Assembly (NCBI GenBank): GCA_947631085.1
Contig: CANRJY010000002.1
Coordinates: 124,001-188,000, forward strand
DNA length: 64,000 nucleotides
DNA from: an uncultured Clostridia bacterium
GTDB taxonomy: Bacteria > Bacillota > Clostridia > UBA1381
Direction: 5' to 3'
Under the pieces are notes generated by a model. That model ran no database searches and had not been told where the DNA came from. It saw nothing but the letters and a program-made list of their open reading frames with translations. Below, one piece after another: positions 46,640 through 56,234 of the stretch (position 1 is the stretch's first letter; every line of letters begins with the position of its first letter). The position numbers were made by a program, and so were the translations under genes.

Positions 46640-47206
46640 CTATATAAATTCCACTTTGCCGTCATCGACATGATATATGGCGCCGAGCACCTTAGGCGCG
46701 TCCTCTCCCCCGCCGAATATGTTCAGGCTTTCTTTTATTATTCTGACGCTTTGCTCCACGTTCAGCCGGCACGCTTTGTAACCGTCGGTTTCGCCTGCCG
46801 CGGCGCGGAGAATTTCATCGGTTATGAATTTGATATACCCGTCCGGATCGTGATTTACAGCCGCGTCAACCGCCCCGCAGCATGTGTGTCCCAGCACCAC
46901 AACAAGTCTGCATCCCAAATGCTCGAGGGCGTATTCCACGCTTCCTATTTGGTGCTTATCCATTACGTTGCCGGCAACGCGTATCACAAACAGCTCGCCT
47001 ATTCCCGCCATAAATATACTTTCCGGAATCACTCTCGAATCGGAGCAGGAAATTATTACCGCATACGGCGACTGCCCCTCTCTGTATGTTTTTTCCCTTA
47101 CGGCAGGCGAGATATCACCCGTGCATATGAGCGCGTCCATATACGCGGCATTCCCCGCTTTGAGCTTTTCCAGCGCCGCATCCGCCGATATTGCGTTATT
47201 GTGCAT
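46640..47206 (-). CDS. Beta-carbonic anhydrase
   Basis: 188 aa, SCSDSRVIPE, GNVMDKHQIGSVEYALEHLGCRLVVVLGHTCCGAV. Confidence 0.93.
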   Translation of the reverse strand: MHNNAISADAALEKLKAGNAAYMDALICTGDISPAVREKTYREGQSPYAVIISCSDSRVIPESIFMAGIGELFVIRVAGNVMDKHQIGSVEYALEHLGCRLVVVLGHTCCGAVDAAVNHDPDGYIKFITDEILRAAAGETDGYKACRLNVEQSVRIIKESLNIFGGGEDAPKVLGAIYHVDDGKVEFI

Positions 47207-47311
47207 AGCTTTATCCTCCCGTCTGATTTATGCTGTAAAAATTATATATTTTTTTACGGAGTCTGTCAACTTTGTTTTGCAAAATTCCGTATAAAACCTT
47301 GCGCCGAAATA

Positions 47312-47340
47312 TTGACTGCATTTTAAAAATGTATTAAAAT
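47312..47340 (+). promoter_or_regulatory. SigA-type promoter for the ABC exporter operon
   Basis: TTGACT-17 nt-TAAAAT. Confidence 0.65.
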
Positions 47341-47375
47341 AGTAATGTAAAACCGCAAAAAAGGAGGGAAACGCG

Positions 47376-49073
47376 TTGAAATGGTTTATTTCGTATGTAA
47401 AGCCGTATAAGCTCAGGATCGCGCTGGAGCTTATCATTAAAACCATAGCCACCACTATGGATCTGTGCATACCGTGGATACTCGGGCATATCATCGACGT
47501 TGTTATCCCCTCCGAAAATACAGCGTTTATCGCGATTTGGGGCGCGCTGATGATAGTTTGCTCGTTTGTGTGCGTCGCGGGGAACATATCGGCGAACAGG
47601 CTCGCCTCGTCGATCGCGCGCGATACGACAATGAACGTGCGCCACGATTTATTTGAAAAAATCATGTCGCTTTCGTCTCAGCGTACGGATTATTTTACAG
47701 TTCCCTCGCTCGTTTCGAGAATTACCACCGATACATATAACCTAAACAGCATGACGGGAATGCTTCTGCGTCTCGGCATACGCGCGCCGATACTGCTATT
47801 CGGCGGTATGATAATAACGCTTTCAATGGACGTGCCGCTCGCGCTTATATGGATAGCGGTTCTGCCGCTCGCGATAGGCGTGTTCACCGCCGTTTCCATG
47901 CACGGCGTACCGCTTTTCTCAAGACTGCAAAAATCAATCGACGAGATGGTTCAGGTAATACGCGAAAACATCTCCGGAGTGCGCGTGATAAAGGCTCTTT
48001 CAAAAACCGAATACGAAAAGGAGCGCTTTTCGCGGGTGAACGAGCGCGTTTCGGTCAACGAGGAAAAGGCGAACGTAGCGATGAGCCTTACAAATCCGAC
48101 GATAAATATGCTTTTAAATCTCGCGCTGTCAATAGTTATTTTTATCGGCGCGTACAGAGTGAGCGCGGGGCAGACGGGAGTGGGGACTATCGTCGCGTTT
48201 ACCTCGTATTTTACTGTTATTCTGAACGCCGTAATGGGCATTACGCGAATTTTCGTGGTAGTGTCGCGCGCCGCCGCCTCGTCCAAGCGAATAAGCGAGG
48301 TGCTCTATGACGCGAAGGATTTGGAAAGAGTCGATACGGACAATACCTGTGATGATTTTATAAAATTCGATAACGTCAGCTTTTCGTACAACAAAAAGAA
48401 AAACAATCTCAGCAATATTTCGTTTGCCATGAAAAAGGGCGAATCTCTCGGCATAATCGGCGCGACGGGCTCGGGGAAAACGACGCTTATAAATCTTTTG
48501 ATGCGCTTTTACGACGCGGACAGCGGGAATGTGTACATAGACGGCAGGGACATACGCTCCTACGACAACGAGGTTCTCAGAAAGAAATTCGGCGTTGTGT
48601 TCCAAAACGACATAATTTTTGCCGACAGCGTGAGAAACAACGTCGATTTCGGGCGAAATTTGAGCGAAAAAGACATAATTTCCGCGTTAAAAAGCGCGCA
48701 GGCTTACGATTTTGTAAGCAATCTACGCGGCGGGCTTGACACAGTTTTAAACCCGAAGGGCAACGACCTTTCCGGCGGACAGAAACAGCGGCTCCTGATT
48801 GCCCGAGCGCTCGCGGCGAAGCCGGATATACTGGTGCTCGACGATTCCTCGTCCGCACTCGACTACAAAACCGACGCGGCGTTCAGGGAAGCGCTCAAGA
48901 AAAATTACGGCAATTCCACGGTTATAATAGCACAGCGAATAAGCTCGGTCAAGGATTCGGACAATATAATTTTTCTCGACAACGGCGAGATCGAGGGCAT
49001 GGGCAAGCATGAGGATTTAATGCGAAATTGCGCGATGTATAAGGAAACGGCGGATTTGCAGATGGGAGTGTGA
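47376..49073 (+). CDS. ABC exporter half-transporter A (TMD-NBD)
   Basis: 565 aa, Walker A GATGSGKTT, NDLSGGQKQR, Walker B ILVLDDSSSALD. Confidence 0.93.
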   Translation: MKWFISYVKPYKLRIALELIIKTIATTMDLCIPWILGHIIDVVIPSENTAFIAIWGALMIVCSFVCVAGNISANRLASSIARDTTMNVRHDLFEKIMSLSSQRTDYFTVPSLVSRITTDTYNLNSMTGMLLRLGIRAPILLFGGMIITLSMDVPLALIWIAVLPLAIGVFTAVSMHGVPLFSRLQKSIDEMVQVIRENISGVRVIKALSKTEYEKERFSRVNERVSVNEEKANVAMSLTNPTINMLLNLALSIVIFIGAYRVSAGQTGVGTIVAFTSYFTVILNAVMGITRIFVVVSRAAASSKRISEVLYDAKDLERVDTDNTCDDFIKFDNVSFSYNKKKNNLSNISFAMKKGESLGIIGATGSGKTTLINLLMRFYDADSGNVYIDGRDIRSYDNEVLRKKFGVVFQNDIIFADSVRNNVDFGRNLSEKDIISALKSAQAYDFVSNLRGGLDTVLNPKGNDLSGGQKQRLLIARALAAKPDILVLDDSSSALDYKTDAAFREALKKNYGNSTVIIAQRISSVKDSDNIIFLDNGEIEGMGKHEDLMRNCAMYKETADLQMGV

Positions 49074-49076
49074 GAA

Positions 49077-50846
49077 ATGGCGCGGCGCGGACTAAGTGAC
49101 AAAACTGATAAACCTAAGGATATAAAATACGTTTTAAAGCGCTTATGGGGCTATCTTATGCAGTATAAGCTTTGGCTTCTCGCGGCTCTCGTTCTGACGG
49201 GCGCGGGGAATGTTTGCGCGCTTATCGGACCGAGCTTGTCGGGGCGGGCGATCGACGCTATTCATCTCGAAGGGACGGATTTTAAAGAGGTCGGATTTTA
49301 TGTTGTGCTGATGATAATTTTGTATATTCTCTCGTCGGTGCTGTCGTATCTTTTATCGGTGCTGATGATCCATGTGACGCGAAAAATCGTGTTCGCGATG
49401 CGGCGGGACGCTTTTAACAGTCTCGCGTCTCTGCCGGTGAATTATTTCGACTCGAATTACGCGGGCAATATTATAAGTAAGCTCTCATACGATATAGACA
49501 CGGTCAACACGTCGCTCTCGTCCGATTTGGTGCAGATTTTCGCGAGCGCCATAACTATCATCGGAGCATTTGTGATGATGGTCGTGATATCGCCGGTGCT
49601 CGTTACGATTTTCCTTGTGACTATTCCTCTTTCGATATTCGTCACAAGCTATATCGCGAAAAAGGTTCACCCGCTTTTTAAAAAGCGCTCGGCGGCTCTG
49701 GGCGATTTGAACGGCTACGCCGAGGAAATGATCACGGGGCAGAAAACTATCCGCGCGTATTCGGGTGAGGAAAATATAATCGGCAAATTCGACGAGAAAA
49801 ACGAATACGCGTGCCGCTCGTTTTACAACGCCGAGTATTACGGCAGTATGTCGGGGCCGTCAATGGGATTTATAAACAATCTGTCGCTGTCGCTTATAAG
49901 CATTTTCGGCGCTGTTCTGTATCTTTTCGGGAATATCAGTATCGGCTCGATCTCGTCCTTCGTGCTGTATTCGCGCAAATTCGCCGGACCTATTAACGAG
50001 CTTGCGAACATCATAAACGAGCTTCAGTCCTCGTGCGCGGCGGCGGAGCGCGTGTTCAAGCTGATCGACGAGGAAAAGGAAAACGCGCGCGACGTAATTG
50101 ACAAAACGGCTGTGATAAACAACACGGACGTGAGCCTTGAGCACGTTAAATTTGGCTATATCCCAGGCAGGACGGTAATCCACGATTTGAGCCTTGAGGT
50201 AAACGAGGGCGCGCTTATCGCTATAACCGGCCCGACGGGAGCGGGCAAAACGACGCTTATAAATCTTTTGATGCGCTTCTACGACGCTGACAGCGGCAGT
50301 ATAAAAATCGACGGCGTGAGCATAAAATCAATCAGCCGCGAGGATCTGCGCCGCCTTTACGCTATGGTTCTGCAGGACACTTGGCTTTTTAACGGCACGG
50401 TCTACGAGAACATAGCCTACGCGAAGCCCGACGCGTCGAAGGAGGAGGTGATCGCGGCTGCGAAGGCGGCGAAAATACACGAGTTCATAGTGCGCCTTCC
50501 CGACGGCTACGACACGGTTTTGAGCGAAAACGGAATAAATATTTCGAAGGGACAAAAACAGCTTCTGACGATAGCGCGCGCTATGCTCTGCGACGCGAGA
50601 ATGCTGATACTCGACGAGGCGACCTCGAACGTAGATACGCGCACGGAGCAGTACATATCAAACGCGATGCGCTCTCTTATGAGCGACAAAACGTGCTTCG
50701 TTATCGCGCACAGGCTTTCCACTATACGCAACGCCGATATGATACTCGTCGTGAACGACGGCGACATAACCGAAACCGGCACGCATGACGAGCTGATGGC
50801 GAAAAAAGGCGCGTATTACAATATGTATATGTCCCAATACAGATAA
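49077..50846 (+). CDS. ABC exporter half-transporter B (TMD-NBD)
   Basis: 589 aa, GPTGAGKTT, NISKGQKQLLTIARAML, LILDEATSNVD. Confidence 0.93.
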   Translation: MARRGLSDKTDKPKDIKYVLKRLWGYLMQYKLWLLAALVLTGAGNVCALIGPSLSGRAIDAIHLEGTDFKEVGFYVVLMIILYILSSVLSYLLSVLMIHVTRKIVFAMRRDAFNSLASLPVNYFDSNYAGNIISKLSYDIDTVNTSLSSDLVQIFASAITIIGAFVMMVVISPVLVTIFLVTIPLSIFVTSYIAKKVHPLFKKRSAALGDLNGYAEEMITGQKTIRAYSGEENIIGKFDEKNEYACRSFYNAEYYGSMSGPSMGFINNLSLSLISIFGAVLYLFGNISIGSISSFVLYSRKFAGPINELANIINELQSSCAAAERVFKLIDEEKENARDVIDKTAVINNTDVSLEHVKFGYIPGRTVIHDLSLEVNEGALIAITGPTGAGKTTLINLLMRFYDADSGSIKIDGVSIKSISREDLRRLYAMVLQDTWLFNGTVYENIAYAKPDASKEEVIAAAKAAKIHEFIVRLPDGYDTVLSENGINISKGQKQLLTIARAMLCDARMLILDEATSNVDTRTEQYISNAMRSLMSDKTCFVIAHRLSTIRNADMILVVNDGDITETGTHDELMAKKGAYYNMYMSQYR

Positions 50847-50949
50847 TCATTCTGTGAAATAAATGATATGCGCCGTAACCGGCGCATTGAAGATTACGGC
50901 GTTGTGATATATGACCGCCATTCGGCAAATTATGAAAGGATACATAATA

Positions 50950-51753
50950 ATGAATATAAATAATATTGTTGATATCGCGGTATTTGCCGGACAATCCAAT
51001 ATGTCCGGACGCGGAAACGCGGCGGAAGCGCCATACTGCGGCACGGACGCGGGATTGGAGTATAAAGCTGTCAGCAATCCCGCCGCGCTCGTACCCATAA
51101 CCGAGCCCTTCGGACTCAACGAGGATAAAGCGGGCGCTATCGACGACCGAGACGGCAGCGGCGGCACAAAACGGCGCGGAAGTCTTGTGTCATGCGCCGT
51201 TAACGAATACTACAGGCTGACAAAAAGGCAAACTGTGGCTGTGTCCGCATCAGTCGGCGGCACGTCTACAGAGGAATGGAAAAAATATTATATCAGCGAC
51301 GCCGCTGCGCGGCTCGATATGGCGGTAAGCTTTTTAAACAGCATAAATGTGAGCATAGGTCATATATTCGTGGTATGGTGTCAAGGCGAAACCGACGGCG
51401 ACTTAAACGTCTCTGCTGACAGGTATATAAAAAATACGATCGAGCTGTTTGAAGAATTAAAAAAACACGGCGCGGAAAAATGTTTCCTGATACAAACCGG
51501 TCATTTCAACTATATAGATTATCCCGACAGCGGCGTAGGCATCTCCGCCCTTGAGCACGACCGTCGCTACGGCGTAATTCGCGCCGCGCAGGAGGAATTG
51601 TGCGCGTGTAATAAGGATTTTATCCTTGCCGGCAGCTTTAAGGGACATATAAAAAATATGATCGACGAGTTTCATTATAACCAAACCGCATATAATGAGG
51701 TGGGTAAAAACGCGGGCAGGATCATCGCGGAATTTGTTAACGGCAGCGGCTGA
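50950..51753 (+). CDS. Sialate O-acetylesterase-like (SASA/CE6-type SGNH hydrolase)
   Basis: VFAGQSNMSGRGNAAEA, VVWCQGETDG, DEFHYNQTAYNEVG. Confidence 0.85.
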   Translation: MNINNIVDIAVFAGQSNMSGRGNAAEAPYCGTDAGLEYKAVSNPAALVPITEPFGLNEDKAGAIDDRDGSGGTKRRGSLVSCAVNEYYRLTKRQTVAVSASVGGTSTEEWKKYYISDAAARLDMAVSFLNSINVSIGHIFVVWCQGETDGDLNVSADRYIKNTIELFEELKKHGAEKCFLIQTGHFNYIDYPDSGVGISALEHDRRYGVIRAAQEELCACNKDFILAGSFKGHIKNMIDEFHYNQTAYNEVGKNAGRIIAEFVNGSG

Positions 51754-51782
51754 TTACCGCTGCCGCAGGTACATGGCAAAAT

Positions 51783-52238
51783 TCATATTTTTTCAATTAC
51801 ATATTTCATTACAAAGAAGTTTAACACCATCGTAATCGGCGTTACAAAAATTTTTGAAATAAGCGTTGAAAATCTTTGAACGAGCTCTATGGATATATTC
51901 GTTATAATTACATTGTTTATTACGCCCAAAAGCTTTGATACAAAGAAAATCAACACGCATTGATATAACAGGTAGATTACATATTTCCACTTTAACGGGA
52001 TTTTGCTGTTATTTTTAAATACCTTGCGCGTCGCGAATATAAAAACAAACGTGACCCCGACCCAAGAGCTGATTATGTTGTTTAATACAATATTATCCGA
52101 TACAAAACCCAATATTGTATATATACAAAAATCCATTATCCATCCTATACCGCTCAATCCCACAAATTTAACGGCCTGCATCAATAAATTCTTCAATGTT
52201 ATACTTCCTTTATCTTTATTTTCCTTACAATAATTCAA
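51783..52238 (-). CDS. GtrA family membrane protein
   Basis: 151 aa, four TM segments, FVGLSGIGWIMDFCIYTIL ... FIFATRKVF. Confidence 0.85.
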   Translation of the reverse strand: MNYCKENKDKGSITLKNLLMQAVKFVGLSGIGWIMDFCIYTILGFVSDNIVLNNIISSWVGVTFVFIFATRKVFKNNSKIPLKWKYVIYLLYQCVLIFFVSKLLGVINNVIITNISIELVQRFSTLISKIFVTPITMVLNFFVMKYVIEKI

Positions 52239-52347
52239 CCGTACCGCATATTGAACGGCGGAATTTTTAATTTCATAATTAATTATACTACCATATTCAT
52301 ATCAAATTGTCAATATAAATCGAATCGTACACAGATAATCAATTATA

Positions 52348-52376
52348 TGGACAAACGGGAAAAGCTGTGATACAAT
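52348..52376 (+). promoter_or_regulatory. SigA-type promoter
   Basis: TGGACA-17 nt-TACAAT. Confidence 0.65.
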
Positions 52377-52410
52377 AAGTATATAATTACAATATCAAGG
52401 AGGAAAAAAT

Positions 52411-55400
52411 ATGAAAGGGAAAAGATTTATAAGCGCGTGTCTCGCGGCAGTGACAGCGGCGGCATTTGCCTTTTCGGTAAGCGCGAACGAGACAACCGCG
52501 CTTGACGGTTTGAGCGAAAACGGCGCGGAAATTCATTTTGACATGAGCAAGCGCGAAACGCTCTGCCACGGTTCGACGGGATTTTTGTACGGCGCGGCCG
52601 AGATAAACGTACCGTCGATAGATCTGCTCTACGGCTTAAAGCCCGACACAATGGTGCAGAAGGCGTACGGCGGCTTGCAGCACCCGACGGGCGACGCGGT
52701 CAGGACAAGGTCGGCTCTCGAAGCGGCGGGCGTGCGCGATATGCAGGTTTATCTGCAGGACATCTACCTCGAATGGCCCTACAACGCGCCGATGAAAAAC
52801 GGCTCGCTCGACGTTGACGGCTACACGAAAACGTGCGAGGAGATCCTCTACGCGATGATTTGCGACAAAGCCGACGCGAGCACCGAGGGCGCTTTCCTCG
52901 GCAGCGACGGAAGCTATTATAAGCTCAACGAAACGGAAGCGGCAAGATACAGCTACGTTTTGTTCAACGAGCCCGACAACATCTGGTACGGAAGAAATCT
53001 CGCGGGACTTGAGAAGGCATGGAAGCAGGTTTACGAGGCGGTTCATAAAATAGATCCGAACGCGCGCTGCGCGGGTCCGAACTTCGCGGGCTTCAACGCG
53101 GGCACATACGACAGCTTCCTGTCCTACTGCTATGACAACAACTGTCTGCCCGAGCTTATAACATGGCACGAGCTCGGCGACAGCTCGCTGACATCATTTT
53201 TCAACAACTACGATTCCGTTAAAAGCTCGGCGGCAAAATATTATACCGACGCATACGCTGCAAAATCGGGCAGAAGCTATCAGCCTGAGCTGCTCGTAAA
53301 CGAGTACGCGCGTCATTACGACATAGCCACGTCGGGCGGGCTTGTGAAGTGGCTTTCAATGTTCGAGGACAAGGACATGAGCGGCTGTATGGCGTACTGG
53401 GGCATGGCAAACTCGCTTAACGAGGTCGCAGCCGACCAGAACAGCCCCTCGTCAACGTGGTGGGTATATCACTGGTACGCGCAGATGACGGGCGAGCAGT
53501 GTCCGCTTACGTCTCCCGCGTTCGCCGCGACGCGCTTTTACGGCGTGACCTCGTATGACGAGGAAATAAACACAGCCTACGCGCTTTTCGGCGGCAGCGA
53601 GGATAAACGCGGCAAGGAAACGGTGTATCTTGACAATATGAACGCGACGTCGCTCGCGAACGCAAACGGCGCGGTCAATGTAAAGATTTACGCGGTCGGG
53701 TTCTCGGGTCAGCAGGGCGCGAACTACAAGCCCGAGGTGATATTCAACGGAGCGGTCAATGTTACGGACAACTCGCTTAAGATCCAAATTACCGATACGG
53801 ACGAAATGAACGCGTATTTCGCGGTTATAACGCCCGCTCCCATTCCCTCGGAAACGACCGAAACAGAAAACGTAAAGCTCTCGACCGATCCCTACGAGGC
53901 GGAGGACGCACAGCTTCTGGGCGGCGCGAAGGCGTACACGCAGACCGGCTGGAGCACATGGGCGGTTTCGGGTCGCAGAGATGTGGGCAGCATCAACAAT
54001 AACGGCGACGGATTGAAATTTACTATCAGCGTCCCCGAGGACGGAGATTACGATTTAAGCCTTTTCTACTCGCTCCAGGCTCCGTATGTAAATCCGCAGA
54101 CGCTCCGACCCGACGCGGGCGGACAGAACCGCGCGCAGGGCAAAATGCTGCCGTTCGGTATGCAGATCGACGGCGGCGATGTTGAAACGATTTATCTCGA
54201 ATCGACCGTAACGTGGAACTACCGCAGGCATTACGACATGATCCGCACCCTTACGGCGGGCGAGCATACCGTCACGTTCACGCAGATAAACGGCGACGAG
54301 GGCAGTAAGGGCAATTTACAGCTCGCAGCCGCGGTCGATAAGCTGGACGTTAAAAAGCACGACGCAAGCTTCCGCGATTTTGAAATAGACTTATCCGAAA
54401 TGGCGGCGTTTAAGGAGGACGGTAGGTATATCGTAACGGCTGTCGCGCCCGAGAGCGGATATTATAAGGTTTCGGGCGGCGATTTCAAAATCTCGCGCCG
54501 TCTTATAGATTATGCTCCCGACGCGGATTCATACTCGACGATATCAACCTACGACACGCCCGTTTCCGATACGTTCTATCTCTCGAAGGGCGCGAACACG
54601 CTCGTTATAGAGGGAAACGCGTCAACGGTCGGATTTGCGTATGTCCCCGACGCTTCGGGCGCGGCGATCGAGGCAAAGAACATAGCGATACACGGTCCCA
54701 ACGCGTATTGCGCGGAGAACGGCTTTGCCGAGGGCGGACATGTTATAAGAGATCTCGGCGTAGGCACGGACGCGGACGAAACGGCGGCGGACAACTATAT
54801 CGAATTTAACGTGAATGTGAAATCGGACGGAATGTACAATTTTGAGATAGAGTATTCCAACGACGAGCCCGCGCCCGTAATGCTCAAGGACAACGGCGAC
54901 ACATATGTGCATCCGTACAATATCGATCTCGTCGAGCGGTACGCGCAGATCAAGGTAAACGACGCGGAGCCGGAGACGGTATATTTCAGGAACACGTTCA
55001 GCTGGGACACGTTCCGCGCCGTCAGCGTGCCGCTCAAATTAAAGGCGGGCGATAACACGATAAGGATTTACAACGACAATTCCTATCATTTCAGCCCGAT
55101 AGTAAATTCTACCGCGCCGGAAATAAGCGCCGTTGCGGTCAAGAGCCTGAACAGGTCTGAGGACATTATCACAATAACCTCCGCCGGCACGGATATTGAC
55201 ACTTCCGCGCTCGACAAAACCATATCCGAAGCGAATGAAATTCTCGCTCATTCGGACGAATACTCGGCAGCCACCGTCGCCGCGTTAAAATCCGCTCTTG
55301 AAAACGTGAGCCGCGAAACTCAGAGCGACGTGAACAAATCGCGCAAAAACATACTTGACGCGATAGACGGACTAAAGCCCGAATCTCTTAATTTGGCGGA

Positions 55401-56121
55401 CTATTATGCGACCTCTTTCGCTTCCACGAGTATCGGAAACCCCGAATACTCATACGACCAAAATCCGTCAACCGCATGGACAGCGAAACGAACCGCGTCT
55501 CCGTACGCGGCGTACGAGGTGTTCTACGCGGGCGACGGAAAGGTATTTGATTTAACGGAAATAACAATGACCGGAAACGGCAATACGCGCGTCGTATATC
55601 TCGGAACGGACAGCGACGATATTTTGAAAACGCCGGCAGAAATGGGTTCAAAATCAGATCTCGCTTCAAAGGACTCAAATTTGTACGTTCCGTTCGCCAA
55701 TCTCTACAGTGCGAAAATATTAGGTACGACCTCCGGCGCGAACGTTACCACCGCTCTCACGGGCAAATACAGGTATTTCATAGTAGCGGCGGCGACATGG
55801 GAGGAGACGAGCGTAAACGAGCTTGAACTTTCGGCGAAGATATCCGCCGAAGAACCGAAGCTCAAAACTCATATAGATATAACCTCGGACGCCGACACGG
55901 TATACGCGGATTACACTATCATAAACGAACATGGAAATTTGCGCGCATACCTCGCGAAATACAAGGATAACGCTCTCGTTGAGGTTACATCCGGAGAAGC
56001 TACCGAAAACGCGTTAAGACTCTCGATCCCCGCGGACGAAGGAAATTTCGAATACAAGGCGTTCCTTTGGGACGATAAGCAGTCGCCGATATGCGATTGC
56101 GCCGAATTATCCGAAAAATAA
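52411..56121 (+). CDS. Secreted multidomain glycoside hydrolase (clan GH-A, GH39-like) with CBM-type domains and C-terminal 'FLW' module
   Basis: 1236 aa, signal peptide, VLFNEPDNIWYG (NEP acid/base-like), LLVNEYARHYD; CBM6/35-like YEAEDAQLLGGAKAYTQTGWS. Confidence 0.7.
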   Translation: MKGKRFISACLAAVTAAAFAFSVSANETTALDGLSENGAEIHFDMSKRETLCHGSTGFLYGAAEINVPSIDLLYGLKPDTMVQKAYGGLQHPTGDAVRTRSALEAAGVRDMQVYLQDIYLEWPYNAPMKNGSLDVDGYTKTCEEILYAMICDKADASTEGAFLGSDGSYYKLNETEAARYSYVLFNEPDNIWYGRNLAGLEKAWKQVYEAVHKIDPNARCAGPNFAGFNAGTYDSFLSYCYDNNCLPELITWHELGDSSLTSFFNNYDSVKSSAAKYYTDAYAAKSGRSYQPELLVNEYARHYDIATSGGLVKWLSMFEDKDMSGCMAYWGMANSLNEVAADQNSPSSTWWVYHWYAQMTGEQCPLTSPAFAATRFYGVTSYDEEINTAYALFGGSEDKRGKETVYLDNMNATSLANANGAVNVKIYAVGFSGQQGANYKPEVIFNGAVNVTDNSLKIQITDTDEMNAYFAVITPAPIPSETTETENVKLSTDPYEAEDAQLLGGAKAYTQTGWSTWAVSGRRDVGSINNNGDGLKFTISVPEDGDYDLSLFYSLQAPYVNPQTLRPDAGGQNRAQGKMLPFGMQIDGGDVETIYLESTVTWNYRRHYDMIRTLTAGEHTVTFTQINGDEGSKGNLQLAAAVDKLDVKKHDASFRDFEIDLSEMAAFKEDGRYIVTAVAPESGYYKVSGGDFKISRRLIDYAPDADSYSTISTYDTPVSDTFYLSKGANTLVIEGNASTVGFAYVPDASGAAIEAKNIAIHGPNAYCAENGFAEGGHVIRDLGVGTDADETAADNYIEFNVNVKSDGMYNFEIEYSNDEPAPVMLKDNGDTYVHPYNIDLVERYAQIKVNDAEPETVYFRNTFSWDTFRAVSVPLKLKAGDNTIRIYNDNSYHFSPIVNSTAPEISAVAVKSLNRSEDIITITSAGTDIDTSALDKTISEANEILAHSDEYSAATVAALKSALENVSRETQSDVNKSRKNILDAIDGLKPESLNLADYYATSFASTSIGNPEYSYDQNPSTAWTAKRTASPYAAYEVFYAGDGKVFDLTEITMTGNGNTRVVYLGTDSDDILKTPAEMGSKSDLASKDSNLYVPFANLYSAKILGTTSGANVTTALTGKYRYFIVAAATWEETSVNELELSAKISAEEPKLKTHIDITSDADTVYADYTIINEHGNLRAYLAKYKDNALVEVTSGEATENALRLSIPADEGNFEYKAFLWDDKQSPICDCAELSEK

Positions 56122-56144
56122 ACGATTTTAAACAAAACAACATC

Positions 56145-56198
56145 AAAAAAACAGCCTCGGCAGTGGATCAAAGGATGACCCGCCCTGAGGCTGTTTTC
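56145..56198. terminator. Terminator
   Basis: AAACAGCCTC ... GAGGCTGTTT. Confidence 0.75.
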
Positions 56199-56234
56199 TT
56201 TATATTTTATCTGTATTTACTCCGTGATTATCAA

